A stretch of DNA of 64,000 bases from AC-37 sp036389295 (lineage in GTDB: Bacteria > Actinomycetota > Thermoleophilia > Solirubrobacterales > Thermoleophilaceae), in the NCBI GenBank assembly GCA_036389295.1, contig DASVQB010000063.1, positions 40,924 to 104,923 on the forward strand. The letters are read 5' to 3'. Position numbers and translations under genes: made by a program. This document shows, piece by piece, positions 41,453-50,240 of this stretch; the first letter of the stretch is position 1, and each line of letters begins with the position of its first letter. Below the pieces are notes generated by a model. The model searched no databases and was not told where the DNA came from. It was given only the letters and a program-made list of their open reading frames with translations.

Positions 41453-42186
41453 GCGGGGATGGCCGTCCGCTGCGCGGCGGCGATCAGGTCGCGGACGGCC
41501 TGCTCGTCGCCCGCGCGCAGCAGCTCGACCGGGTCGGGCTCGCCGTTGACGATCGACTCGAAGAACGCCTTGCGGTCCTGGTAGGTGGGGAGGGTCGCCT
41601 TGGCCCAGCCGCGCGCCTCGTTGAGGAGCTCGGCGAGGCGGGCGTACGGCTCGCCGAAGCCCTCGGCGATCTCGCGCTTGATCCGCTTGGCGAGCGCCGG
41701 GCTGGCGCCGGCCGTCGAGATGGCGATCGCAAGCGGGCCGGTGCGGACGATCGCCGGCAGGATGAAGTTGCAGAGCGGCGGCACGTCGACGACGTTCACG
41801 AGCATCGCCCGCCGCTCGGCCTCCTCGTAGACGCGGATGTTCACGTCGGTGTCGCTCGTGGCGGCGATGGCGACGAACCGGCCGTCGAGGTCCGCCGGCT
41901 CGACCTCCCGCCGCTCCCAGCGGATCGACCCCTCCTCCGCGAGGCCGCGAAGCTCGGGTACGGCCTCCGGCGCGACCAGGGTCACGTCGGCGCCGCAGGC
42001 CAGGAGCCCCTCGACCTTCTCGAGCCCGACCTCGCCGCCTCCGACCACGAGGCAGGGCCGGCCGGAGAGCCGCAGGCACGCGACGTACAGCGGCGTGGCC
42101 AGCATGTCGCGGACGCAGGTCTGGTCGCAGATCCCGCGCCGGTGCTGGCAGACGCACTCCTTGCCCGCGTAGGCCTGGGCCGGCAT
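41449..42186 (-). CDS. precorrin-2 dehydrogenase (siroheme synthase N-domain) with a Cys-rich N-terminus
   Basis: The 245-residue protein oxidises precorrin-2 to sirohydrochlorin and may insert iron (Met8/CysG-N type). It has the NAD site CLVVGGGEVGLEKVEGLLACG, the IAATSDTDVNIRVYEEA and NVVDVPPLCNFILPAI segments, and STAGASPALAKRIKREI. An extra ~28-residue N-terminal stretch carries C-x-C-x6-C-x3-C (ECVCQHRRGICDQTC), which could hold an Fe-S cluster or zinc. The ATG at 42186 lies 7 nt after a TAGACT box, so this extension is translated if the promoter is real. It heads the twelve-gene operon. Confidence 0.92.
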   Translation of the reverse strand: MPAQAYAGKECVCQHRRGICDQTCVRDMLATPLYVACLRLSGRPCLVVGGGEVGLEKVEGLLACGADVTLVAPEAVPELRGLAEEGSIRWERREVEPADLDGRFVAIAATSDTDVNIRVYEEAERRAMLVNVVDVPPLCNFILPAIVRTGPLAIAISTAGASPALAKRIKREIAEGFGEPYARLAELLNEARGWAKATLPTYQDRKAFFESIVNGEPDPVELLRAGDEQAVRDLIAAAQRTAIPA

Positions 42187-42193
42187 GTCAGCC

Positions 42194-42199
42194 AGTCTA
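42194..42199 (-). promoter_or_regulatory. -10 box (TAGACT) of the tetrapyrrole/Moco operon
   Basis: On the minus strand TAGACT lies 7 nt upstream of the ATG at 42186, so the operon mRNA is predicted to be leaderless. Confidence 0.55.
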
Positions 42200-42234
42200 G
42201 GGCGCCTCCGCGGCGCGTTGCGGGAGCGCGACGC

Positions 42235-42254
42235 CCGTTACGGGCCCGTTACGG
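42235..42254. promoter_or_regulatory. two in-phase CCGTTACGG palindromes (candidate operator)
   Basis: CCGTTACGG occurs at 42235-42243 and 42246-42254, separated by GC. The 11-bp period is one helical turn. Each unit is a palindrome about the central base. They lie about 49-68 bp upstream of the operon start, a position suited to a regulator. I cannot name the factor. Confidence 0.5.
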
Positions 42255-42257
42255 CGC

Positions 42258-43910
42258 CTACCGCCTCAGCGCGCCGTCCAGCGACTTCCGCGCCAGCCGC
42301 GCCAGCGGGCGGACGCCCGACCGGAGCGCGCCCGCCTTGTCGGCGTCGCGGCCGTACAGCAGCTTCGCCGCGGCGTGGAGGGCGCGGGGGTTCGAGTCGT
42401 CGTACGGGTGCCACCAGAAGTTCTTCCAGAGCGACGGCTCCCAGGCCACCTGCTTCACGTTCACGCACTCGTAGAAGCCGAACTTCGAGTGGGCGCGGCC
42501 GATGCCCGAGTGCTTCACGCCGCCCCACGCGCACGCGCACAGGCCGTGCGTGTACATGTGGTCGTTGATCCAGACCATGCCGGCCTCGATCCGGCGGGCG
42601 ATCCGCTTGCCCTTCTCGCGGTCGAGCGTCCACACCGACGCGCCGAGTCCGAACTCGGAGTCGTTCGCGAGCCGGATCGCCTCGTCCTCGGAGTCGACCG
42701 TGACGATCGGGATCACCGGCCCGAAGATCTCCTCGCGCATGATCCGCATCTCGGGCGTGACCCCCGTGAGGATCGCCGGCGCGTAGAACCGGCCCGACTC
42801 GTAGCCCGCGACCTCGACCGGCCCGCCGCAGTGGAGCGTCGCCCCGCTCGCGACGGCGTCGTCGACCAGCTCGCGGACCAGCTCGAACTGGTCCTCGGAG
42901 ACCATCGGGCCGACCTCGACGTCCGGCCGCACCGGGTCGCCCACGCGGAGCGCCTGCGCGCCCTCGACCACCGCGGCCGTGAACCGGTCGGCCACCTCGC
43001 GCATCACGTAGACACGCTCGATGCCCGAGCACGTCTGGCCGGCGTTGGCGAGCCCGCCCCAGAGGCAGCCCGAGACCGCGTTCTGGAGGTTCGCGTCGGC
43101 CAGCACGACCTGCGCGTCCTTCCCGCCCAGCTCCAGCACGCAGCCCTTGAGCTGCTCGGCGCACGAGACGCCGACGCGGTGGCCCACCTCCACCGAGCCC
43201 GTGAAGAAGATCTTCGCCGCGCTCGACTCGACCAGCGCCTGGCCGACGGCGCCGCCGCCGTGGACGGTCCGCACGATCCCCTCCGGCACGCCGGCGCGGT
43301 CGAACGCCCAGCGGATCCGCTCGCCGATCAGCGGCGTGAGCGACGCCGGCTTGAGCACCACGCCGTTCCCGGCCATGAGCGCCATCGCGACCTCGCCGAA
43401 CGGGATCGACCACGGGTAGTTCCACGGCGCGATCACGCCGACGACCCCGAGCGGCTCGTAAGAGAAGAAGTGCTGCTTCTGCCTGGCGAAGATCGGCACG
43501 TCGCGGACGCGCTCGTCGGCGAGCAGCTCGGGACCGTGGTCGGCGATCCAGTGGAGCGCGTCGATCGTCGGGATCAGCTCCATCGCGTACGACTCCGCGC
43601 GCGGCTTGCCCTGCTCGCGGGTGAGCAGCGTGGTGAGCTCGTCGAGGCTGTCGATCAGCACCTGGGCGGTGCGGCGCATGTAGCGGGCGCGGTCGGACAG
43701 CGGGAGCTGGCCCCAGAACGGCTGCACGCCCGCCACGTCGTCGACGATCCCCTGCACCTCGTCCGGCGTGACGGTCGGCACCGCGCCGAGGCGCTCGCCG
43801 GTGGCCGGGTTGAACGACTCGAGCTGGCCGCGCGCGGGGCCTGCTCCGTTGGTCGCCTGCGTCGTCTGGGTCGCTGCCTCCACCGGTCCTCCTCGATCGC
43901 TCGCCGTCAT
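42258..43910 (-). CDS. NAD(P)-dependent aldehyde dehydrogenase
   Basis: The 550-residue enzyme oxidises aldehydes. It has APWNYPWSIPFGEVAMALMA (catalytic Asn), FTGSVEVGHRVG, LELGGKDAQVVLADA (general-base Glu near 262), the Cys nucleophile in AGQTCSGIERVYV (near 291) and EEIFGPVIPI. It has a 30-residue polar N-terminal extension and an extra ~60-residue C-terminal tail after WGGVKHSGIGRAHSKFGFYE, beyond usual ALDH length. Substrate unknown. It converges on nothing; its 3' end abuts the operator of the tetrapyrrole operon. Confidence 0.93.
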   Translation of the reverse strand: MTASDRGGPVEAATQTTQATNGAGPARGQLESFNPATGERLGAVPTVTPDEVQGIVDDVAGVQPFWGQLPLSDRARYMRRTAQVLIDSLDELTTLLTREQGKPRAESYAMELIPTIDALHWIADHGPELLADERVRDVPIFARQKQHFFSYEPLGVVGVIAPWNYPWSIPFGEVAMALMAGNGVVLKPASLTPLIGERIRWAFDRAGVPEGIVRTVHGGGAVGQALVESSAAKIFFTGSVEVGHRVGVSCAEQLKGCVLELGGKDAQVVLADANLQNAVSGCLWGGLANAGQTCSGIERVYVMREVADRFTAAVVEGAQALRVGDPVRPDVEVGPMVSEDQFELVRELVDDAVASGATLHCGGPVEVAGYESGRFYAPAILTGVTPEMRIMREEIFGPVIPIVTVDSEDEAIRLANDSEFGLGASVWTLDREKGKRIARRIEAGMVWINDHMYTHGLCACAWGGVKHSGIGRAHSKFGFYECVNVKQVAWEPSLWKNFWWHPYDDSNPRALHAAAKLLYGRDADKAGALRSGVRPLARLARKSLDGALRR

Positions 43911-43937
43911 TGTGACTCAGGGCCCGCGCGGAGGCCG

Positions 43938-45281
43938 TCAGGCGTCCGGCCTCCCGCGCGCGCGCCTGATCGCGGCGAGGCGCTCCCTCAGCTCCCGCTC
44001 CTCGCCGTGCTCCGACAGCTCGAGGAAGCGCTCGCCCTCGGCCTCGGGCGGCATCAGCTCCTGGGGCGAGACGCCCCCGGGGCGGTCGTGCGGGTAGTCG
44101 TAGCCCTTCCCGCGGCCGAGCGCCTTCGCCCCCGGGTAGGCGGCGCTCCGGAGCGCGTCCGGCGGGATCACCGGGCCGTTCTCGCGGACCCAGCGGCGCG
44201 CGGCGCCGAGCGCCCTGTACGAGGCGTTGGACTTCGGCGCGAGCGACAGGTACACGGCCGCCTGCGCCAGGTTGTGCACGCACTCGGGCATCCCGACGTG
44301 CTCGACGGCGTGCGCGGTGGCGACCGCGACGTCGAGCGCGCGCGGGTCGGCGTTGCCCACGTCCTCGCTCGCGAGCACCACCATCCGGCGGGCGATGAAG
44401 CGCGGGTCCTCGCCGCCCTCGATCATCGCCGCGAGGTAGAGGAGGGACGCGTCGGGGTCCGAGCCGCGCGTGGCCTTGATCCAGGCCGAGATCAGGTCGT
44501 AGTGGCGGTCGCCGCCCTTGTCGTAGAGGACCGCCTTGCGCTGCATCGCCTCCTCGGCGACGGCGAGCGTGACCCTCCCGTCCCCCTCGGCGATCTCGGC
44601 CGCCAGCTCGATGCCCACCAGCGCGGAGCGCGCGTCGCCGGCCGAGCGGGCGGCGAGGAAGTCGATCGCCTCGTCGTCGACCGCCGGCGGGTCGGGGACG
44701 AACTCGGCGAGCGCGCGCCGCAGCAGCTTCGCGACGTCGGCGTCCGCCAGCGGCCGCAGCTCGTAGATCCGCGTGCGCGAGATCAGCGCCGAGTTCACCT
44801 CGAAGTAGGGGTTCTCGGTGGTCGCGCCCACCAGCGACACGAGCCCCTCCTCGACCGCCGGGAGCAGCGCGTCCTGCTGCGCCTTGTTGAACCGGTGGAT
44901 CTCGTCGAGGAAGAAGATCGTGTGCCGGCCGTCGCCGCCGCGCAGCCGCTCCTCGGCCCGCTTCAGCACCTCGCGCACCTCCGCGCGGCCGGCGTTCACG
45001 GCCGAGATCTCCTCGAACGCCGCGTTCGAGTTCACCGCGAGCAGCCGGGCGATCGTGGTCTTCCCGGTCCCCGGCGGGCCGTACAGGATCATCGAGTGCG
45101 GCTGGCCCTCCTCGATCGCGCGGCGCAGCGGCGAGTCCGGCCCGAGCAGGTGCTCCTGGCCGACCAGCTCGTCGACCTTCGCGGGCCGCATGCGCACCGG
45201 CAGCGGGCGGTCGGCCTCCGGGACCGGGGTGCGATCGCGCCGGCCCGGCCCGTCGCCCGAGTCGAAGAGCTGCTGCTCCAC
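43938..45281 (-). CDS. rarA: replication-associated recombination protein A (RarA/MgsA AAA ATPase)
   Basis: RarA acts at stalled replication forks. The 447-residue protein has RPAKVDELVGQEHLLGP, Walker A LYGPPGTGKTTIARLLA (near 68), FFLDEIHRFNKAQQDALLPA, sensor VGATTENPYFEVNSALISR and the C-terminal tetramer domain (HYDLISAWIKATRGSDPDAS, LYLAAMIEGGEDP). GTG at 45281 is chosen; a CAGAAT box lies 6 nt upstream. It lies 27 nt upstream of the aldehyde dehydrogenase and diverges from the M20 peptidase gene. Confidence 0.95.
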   Translation of the reverse strand: MEQQLFDSGDGPGRRDRTPVPEADRPLPVRMRPAKVDELVGQEHLLGPDSPLRRAIEEGQPHSMILYGPPGTGKTTIARLLAVNSNAAFEEISAVNAGRAEVREVLKRAEERLRGGDGRHTIFFLDEIHRFNKAQQDALLPAVEEGLVSLVGATTENPYFEVNSALISRTRIYELRPLADADVAKLLRRALAEFVPDPPAVDDEAIDFLAARSAGDARSALVGIELAAEIAEGDGRVTLAVAEEAMQRKAVLYDKGGDRHYDLISAWIKATRGSDPDASLLYLAAMIEGGEDPRFIARRMVVLASEDVGNADPRALDVAVATAHAVEHVGMPECVHNLAQAAVYLSLAPKSNASYRALGAARRWVRENGPVIPPDALRSAAYPGAKALGRGKGYDYPHDRPGGVSPQELMPPEAEGERFLELSEHGEERELRERLAAIRRARGRPDA

Positions 45282-45308
45282 GGGTCGATTCTGGCAGCGG
45301 GGCGGACC

Positions 45309-45314
45309 TATACT
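45309..45314 (+). promoter_or_regulatory. -10 box (TATACT) of the M20 peptidase gene
   Basis: TATACT lies 10 nt before the GTG at 45325 in the 43-nt divergent gap with rarA. Confidence 0.55.
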
Positions 45315-45324
45315 CGCGCGGCCG

Positions 45325-46632
45325 GTGCCCGAGCGCGACGAACTGGAGCGGCGCACGGTCGATCTGCTCAGGACGCTGATCGGCTTCAACACCGTCAACC
45401 CGCCGGGCGCGGAGGCCGCGGTCCAGGACCACCTGCGCGGCCTGCTCGAGGGAGCGGGCTTCGAGTGCGAGCTGCTGGAGGCGGTCCCCGGCCGGCCGAA
45501 CCTGGTCGCGCGCCTCCGCGGCCGCTCGGACGGCCCGCGGCTCGCGTACCTCGGCCACGCCGACACCGTGCTCGCCGACCCGTCCGACTGGAGCGTCGAC
45601 CCGTGGTCCGGCGAGCTGCGCGACGGGCAGGTCTGGGGCCGCGGCGCGGTCGACATGAAGGGGCAGGTGGCGGCCGAGGTCGCCGCCGCGTGCGCGCTCG
45701 CCGAGGAGGGCTGGCGGCCCGAGTCCGGCGAGCTGCTCGTGATCGTGACGGCCGACGAGGAGGCCGGGGCGACCCACGGCGCCAAGTGGCTCTGCGAGAC
45801 CCACCCGGAGAAGGTCCGCTGCGACTACGTGGTGAACGAGGGCGGCGGCGACTGGTTCGAGCTCGAGGGACGGCGCCTGTACGTGGTCGAGGTGGCCGAG
45901 AAGGGCGTGTTCCGCTTCACGCTCACGACCAGCGGGCGCGCCGGCCACGGGTCGATGCCCGACCTCGCCGACAACCCGCTCGCCAAGCTCGCGCCGATCA
46001 TCGAGACGATGACCTCGCGCCGGCCGCCGCTCGAGCCCTCGCCCGAGCCGGTGGCGGTCATGGAGGCGCTCGGGATCCCGCACGACGACCTCGAGGCCGG
46101 GCTCGCCGAGGCGCGCGAGCGCGACCCCCGGCTCGGGCTGCTGCTCGAGCCGACGCTGTCGGTCACGCTCGCCCCGACGATGGTCCGCGGCTCGGAGAAG
46201 ATCAACGTGATCCCCGCGCGCGCGGAGCTGAAGGTCGACTGCCGAGTGCCGGCCGGCCTGGGAGCCGACCACGCCCGCATGCGCGTCGAGGAGCTGCTCG
46301 GCGGCGACGGCTACGAGCTGCGCTTCGACGAGCAGGTGATCGGCAACCGCTCTCCGATCGAGAGCCCGCTGATGGACTGGATCCGCGGCTACCTGGGGCG
46401 CGAGCAGCCGGACGCCGAGACGATCCCGATCATGATGCCCGGCTTCACCGACTCGCGCTGGTTCCGCGAGGCGTTCCCCGGCTGCGTGGCCTACGGGTTC
46501 TGCCCCAGGCGCGAGATGGACCTGTTCGAGGTGGCGGTGCTGATCCACGGCGCCGACGAGCGCGCGGCGGTCGGGGACCTCGCGATGGCCGCCGGGTTCT
46601 TCGCGGAGCTGGCGCCGGAGGTGCTGGGTTGA
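45325..46632 (+). CDS. M20-family (ArgE/DapE-like) metallopeptidase
   Basis: The 435-residue zinc enzyme hydrolyses amide bonds of small acylated amino acids or dipeptides. Visible are LAYLGHADTVLAD (His ligand, Asp), WGRGAVDMKGQ (bridging Asp), VIVTADEEAGATHG (catalytic Glu-Glu near 143), the lid domain starting FTLTTSGRAGHGSMPDLADN and the last His in VLIHGADER. GTG at 45325 is close behind a -10 box, so the mRNA is probably leaderless. It is followed by the DUF1385 gene after 19 nt. Confidence 0.92.
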   Translation: MPERDELERRTVDLLRTLIGFNTVNPPGAEAAVQDHLRGLLEGAGFECELLEAVPGRPNLVARLRGRSDGPRLAYLGHADTVLADPSDWSVDPWSGELRDGQVWGRGAVDMKGQVAAEVAAACALAEEGWRPESGELLVIVTADEEAGATHGAKWLCETHPEKVRCDYVVNEGGGDWFELEGRRLYVVEVAEKGVFRFTLTTSGRAGHGSMPDLADNPLAKLAPIIETMTSRRPPLEPSPEPVAVMEALGIPHDDLEAGLAEARERDPRLGLLLEPTLSVTLAPTMVRGSEKINVIPARAELKVDCRVPAGLGADHARMRVEELLGGDGYELRFDEQVIGNRSPIESPLMDWIRGYLGREQPDAETIPIMMPGFTDSRWFREAFPGCVAYGFCPRREMDLFEVAVLIHGADERAAVGDLAMAAGFFAELAPEVLG

Positions 46633-46651
46633 GCCCGGCGAAGGCAGCGGC

Positions 46652-47461
46652 GTGACGAGCCCCGTCCCCGAGGACAAGCTCCGCCTCGGCGGCATGGCCC
46701 TGCGCAACGGCCTGCTCGTGCACGGCCCGACGCACTGGGCGGCCGCGGTGCGGACCGGCGACGGCGAGATCCGCGTCGCGTCGGGCCGCAAGCCGGAGCT
46801 GGCGGCCGGCCCCGCCGAGCGCCTGCCGGGCGTGCGAGGCCTGGCGAGGATGGCCGAGGCGTTCGCGGTCATCCCGCTCGTGAAGCGGGTGCTGCCGGAG
46901 GCGCGCCTGCCGATGCAGGACTCGCGCACGCTCGCCGCGATGGCCGGGGCCGCGGCCGCCGGCCGGGCGCTGCGGTCGGCCGGGCCGAGGACGGTGGCGC
47001 GCGAGGCGGCGGTGGCGGGGGTGAGCGTGCTGCCGGCGCTGCTCGCCCTGCGCGGCGGGGACCTCGCCTCCTACCACGGCGTCGAGCACAAGGCGATCGC
47101 CGCCTACGAGCGGGACGAGGACGCCGCCGAGGCGGGCAAGGAGCACGACCGCTGCGGGTCGAACCTCGTCGCCCCGATGCTGGCGTCGACCGTCGCCGGC
47201 AGCGTGGCCGCGCGCCGCGCCGGCCTCCGCGGGCCGGCCGCGGACGGCGTGGTCGCGCTCGGCAGCATGGCGCTCGCCGTCGAGCTGTTCGGCTGGTCCG
47301 AGCGCCACCCGACCTCGCGAGCCGCCCGCTGGCTGCGCCGTCCCGGGCACGAGATCCAGCGCGCCGTCGGCACCCGCGAGCCGACGCCCGAGCAGCTCGA
47401 GGTCGGCCGCGCCGCGCTGGCCGAGATCCTGCGCGTGGAGGGGAAGCCCGCAGCGTCCTGA
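46652..47461 (+). CDS. DUF1385-family membrane protein
   Basis: The 269-residue protein has an N-terminal GGMALRNGLLVHGPTHWAAA segment (the family usually shows G-G-Q/M-A-V-x-x-G-V-M-M) and hydrophobic helices. It also has the diagnostic SYHGVEHKAIAAYE and HDRCGSNLVAP with conserved His, Glu and Cys. The biochemical role of DUF1385 is unknown; the conserved polar residues suggest metal binding or an enzyme. It starts with GTG and is co-transcribed with the M20 peptidase. Confidence 0.85.
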   Translation: MTSPVPEDKLRLGGMALRNGLLVHGPTHWAAAVRTGDGEIRVASGRKPELAAGPAERLPGVRGLARMAEAFAVIPLVKRVLPEARLPMQDSRTLAAMAGAAAAGRALRSAGPRTVAREAAVAGVSVLPALLALRGGDLASYHGVEHKAIAAYERDEDAAEAGKEHDRCGSNLVAPMLASTVAGSVAARRAGLRGPAADGVVALGSMALAVELFGWSERHPTSRAARWLRRPGHEIQRAVGTREPTPEQLEVGRAALAEILRVEGKPAAS

Positions 47462-47529
47462 AACTCCGGGGGATGCCACCCTCCCCCAGGGGTAAGGGTT
47501 CGCCCCCCGGCGGCCGATAGGAACGGCAG

Positions 47530-49440
47530 ATGCGCCGTCCGCCCCTGCATGCCTCCCGCGCGCTGACGGCCGCGGCCGTCGCCCTCGCCCTCCTCCTCCC
47601 CTCCGCCGCCCAGGCGGAGAGCTTCTGCGTGAAGCCCGCGAAGGGCTGCGACAACAGCGTCGCCGACGGCGCCACGGCGCTCCGCAAGGCCCGCGACAAC
47701 AAGGGCCCGGACACGATCACCGAGCTCGTCAACGGCGAGCGGGTGACCCGCAACGAGGCCGAGGCCGCCGAGCCGGCCACCTCCGTCGCCCCGCCCGCGG
47801 AGCAGCCGGCCTCGACCGCCGCCGCGGTCGACGAGCCCAGCTTCATGGACGACATCGGCAACTGGGCGCTCACCTGGATGCCGCTCGTCTTCATGGGCCT
47901 GATCACGCTCCTGATCTTCATGACGATGCGGTTCATGCCGCGCACGAAGCCGCAGGAGATCAAGCCCGACACCTCGCAGTCGATCCGCTGGGAGGACGTC
48001 GCCGGCGCCGACGAGGCCAAGGCCGAGCTCCGCGAGGTCGTCGACTTCCTGCGCGACCCGAAGCGCTTCAAGAAGCTCGGGGCCAAGGTGCCCAAGGGCA
48101 TCCTGCTCCACGGCCCGCCCGGCACGGGCAAGACGCTGCTGGCGAAGGCCGTCGCCAACGAGTCGCGCGCGAAGTTCTTCGCCCAGTCGGCCTCCTCGTT
48201 CGTCGAGATGTTCGCCGGCCTCGGCGCCGCGCGGATCCGGCGGCTGTTCCGGATCGCCCGCAAGCAGGCGCCCTCGATCGTGTTCATCGACGAGCTCGAC
48301 GCGGTCGGCGCCACCCGCGGCAAGGACGTCTCGGGCGAGAAGGACCAGACGCTGAACCAGCTGCTCGTCGAGATGGACGGCTTCAACGCGGCCGACGACC
48401 TGGTCGTCATCGCCGCCTCGAACCTGCTCGAGAAGCTCGACCCGGCGCTGCTGCGCCCGGGCCGCTTCGACCGCCAGATCCTCGTGGCGCCGCCGGACCT
48501 CAAGGGCCGGATGGAGATCCTCAAGGTTCACACGCGCAACAAGCCGGTCCGCAACGTGGACTTCGAGCTGGTGGCGCGCCAGACCAGCGGCCTGTCGGGC
48601 GCCGAGCTGGCCAACATCTGCAACGAGGCCGCGATCTTCGCCGGCCGCCGCGGGCGCGACCACGTCGTGATGGACGACTTCGACGCCGCCCTCGAGCGCG
48701 TCGTGGCCGGGATGCAGACCCGCAAGGTCATCAACGACCACGAGAAGCGCGTGATCGCCTACCACGAGGCCGGCCACGCCCTCTGCGCCGAGCTCCTCGA
48801 GTCGCAGGAGAAGACGCACCGGATCTCGATCATCCCCCGCGGCCGCGCGCTCGGGTACACGCTGCACCTCCCGGTCGAGGACCGCTACCTGAAGACCAAG
48901 GAGGAGATGAACGACTGGATGGTCGTCGGGCTCGGCGGCCGGGTCGCCGAGGCGATCGTCTTCGGCGCGATCACCACCGGCGCCGCCAACGACCTCGAGA
49001 AGGTCTACTCCGTCAGCCGCTCGATGGTGACCGAGTACGGCATGGGCAACTCGATCAGCTCGCGCCGCCTGCCGGTCGACGACTACTCCGTCTCCGAGGC
49101 CAGCCGCAGGATGGTCGACGAGGAGCAGCAGGAGCTGACCGACATGGCGTACCGCCGGGCGCGCGAGATCATCGTCGCCAACCGGCCGCTGCTCGACGCG
49201 CTGGCGAACCACCTGCTGAGCCAGGAGGTCCTCGAGCGCGAGGACATCGAGCGGATCATGACCGAGTACCGCGAGGGGCGGCTCGGCTACGGCGACGCCG
49301 GCGAGACCGGTCGCGCCGCGACCGAGGAGCCGGAGCCCGGCGTCGCGCGCCTCGCTGCCAGCGAGCGCTTCGACGGCGCCGAGGCCTCCCACCGCGACGG
49401 CGCGGTGCCCGACCGGCCCGGCCCGCCCGACGCCGCCTAG
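47530..49440 (+). CDS. ftsH: FtsH-like membrane AAA metalloprotease
   Basis: The 636-residue protein has a signal-like N-terminus, a short periplasmic part and a second helix (about 117-137). The AAA domain has HGPPGTGKTLLAKAVA (near 194), pore segment SFVEMFAGLGAARIRRLF, IVFIDELDAVGATRG and the second region of homology AASNLLEKLDPALLRPGRFD. The zinc motif is AYHEAGHALCAELL (HEAGH near 412), with the third ligand after GLGGRVAEAIVFG. Pore and SRH residues differ slightly from textbook FtsH, so it may be a paralogue. It degrades membrane and short-lived cytosolic proteins. Confidence 0.93.
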   Translation: MRRPPLHASRALTAAAVALALLLPSAAQAESFCVKPAKGCDNSVADGATALRKARDNKGPDTITELVNGERVTRNEAEAAEPATSVAPPAEQPASTAAAVDEPSFMDDIGNWALTWMPLVFMGLITLLIFMTMRFMPRTKPQEIKPDTSQSIRWEDVAGADEAKAELREVVDFLRDPKRFKKLGAKVPKGILLHGPPGTGKTLLAKAVANESRAKFFAQSASSFVEMFAGLGAARIRRLFRIARKQAPSIVFIDELDAVGATRGKDVSGEKDQTLNQLLVEMDGFNAADDLVVIAASNLLEKLDPALLRPGRFDRQILVAPPDLKGRMEILKVHTRNKPVRNVDFELVARQTSGLSGAELANICNEAAIFAGRRGRDHVVMDDFDAALERVVAGMQTRKVINDHEKRVIAYHEAGHALCAELLESQEKTHRISIIPRGRALGYTLHLPVEDRYLKTKEEMNDWMVVGLGGRVAEAIVFGAITTGAANDLEKVYSVSRSMVTEYGMGNSISSRRLPVDDYSVSEASRRMVDEEQQELTDMAYRRAREIIVANRPLLDALANHLLSQEVLEREDIERIMTEYREGRLGYGDAGETGRAATEEPEPGVARLAASERFDGAEASHRDGAVPDRPGPPDAA

Positions 49441-50177
49441 CCCGGCGTCTCGGCCGCCACGCGCGCCCGGGCCTCCGGGTCGAGCCAGCGCCACAGGGCG
49501 TACGGCACCCAGCGGTCGAAGACGTTCGCGGGCACGGCCAGCCGCTCGGCGACGTCCGGCTCGCCCGCGTGCGCGTAGAAGCGGTTGAGCCCGTCGAAGA
49601 GGGCGAGCTCGTAGCCGGCGGCGAGCACGAGCGGCTCCCAGCCGGCGTGGCTCGCGACCGTCGTGTTCGGCTCGGTCGACTCGACGACGAGCGCGGACGG
49701 CCGCCAGCGGCCGAGGTCCACCGAGGCGAGCACGTCGGCCTCGCGGCCCTCGACGTCGACCTTCAGGAAGTCGATCGGCCGGTCGGCGGCATGCTCCTCC
49801 AGCACCGCGTCGAGCGGGACGACCTCGACCTCCACGACCGCCGTGCTCCAGCCGTCCGCGCGGTGGCGCTCGGCGATGCCCGGGTCGAGCGTGCTGAGCG
49901 ACTCGGTGCCGTCGACGACGGCGAGCGGCAGCGTGCCAGGCTCGCTCCCGATCGCGCAGCCCAGGTTCACGTCCCGCTCGCGGGCGGCACGCAGCGCCTC
50001 GAACGAGCTCGGCACCGGCTCGACGTTCACGCCCCGCCAGCCGAGGTCGTAGAAGTGCTTGGTGACCGAGTGCCTGACGGGGTCGGCGGCGCCGACGTCC
50101 ACGTAGAAGCCGGGGGTCCGGTCGCCGAGCGCGCGCGCCAGGACGACGTCCTCCGCGTTCTGGGCGTAGGAGACCAT
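49437..50177 (-). CDS. FkbM-family methyltransferase
   Basis: The 246-residue SAM-dependent methyltransferase begins MVSYAQNAEDVVLARAL. It has the SAM-binding FYVDVGAADPVRHSVTKHFY, the second motif GVNVEPVPSSFEALRA and DFLKVDVEGREADVLASVDL, all typical of FkbM. FkbM enzymes methylate hydroxyls of glycans and polyketides. ATG at 50177 gives the conserved family start; an in-frame GTG lies 21 nt upstream. The 3' end overlaps ftsH by four bases on the opposite strand. Confidence 0.9.
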   Translation of the reverse strand: MVSYAQNAEDVVLARALGDRTPGFYVDVGAADPVRHSVTKHFYDLGWRGVNVEPVPSSFEALRAARERDVNLGCAIGSEPGTLPLAVVDGTESLSTLDPGIAERHRADGWSTAVVEVEVVPLDAVLEEHAADRPIDFLKVDVEGREADVLASVDLGRWRPSALVVESTEPNTTVASHAGWEPLVLAAGYELALFDGLNRFYAHAGEPDVAERLAVPANVFDRWVPYALWRWLDPEARARVAAETPG

Positions 50178-50226
50178 CGGAGGCGTCCCGCTCGGCACGC
50201 GGAAAGCCTGCCAGACGGGGGGCTCG

Positions 50227-50232
50227 TAGACT
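50227..50232 (+). promoter_or_regulatory. -10 box (TAGACT) of the methylmalonyl-CoA epimerase gene
   Basis: TAGACT lies 8 nt before the GTG at 50241, the same hexamer as before the tetrapyrrole operon. Confidence 0.5.
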
Positions 50233-50240
50233 GCGCGGCC

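Noticed and set aside
42238..46929. A very long open frame (over 1500 codons) on the minus strand
   Set aside because: It is a high-GC shadow of rarA, the aldehyde dehydrogenase and the M20 peptidase; the encoded protein is Arg/Ala/Gly-rich with no domain.
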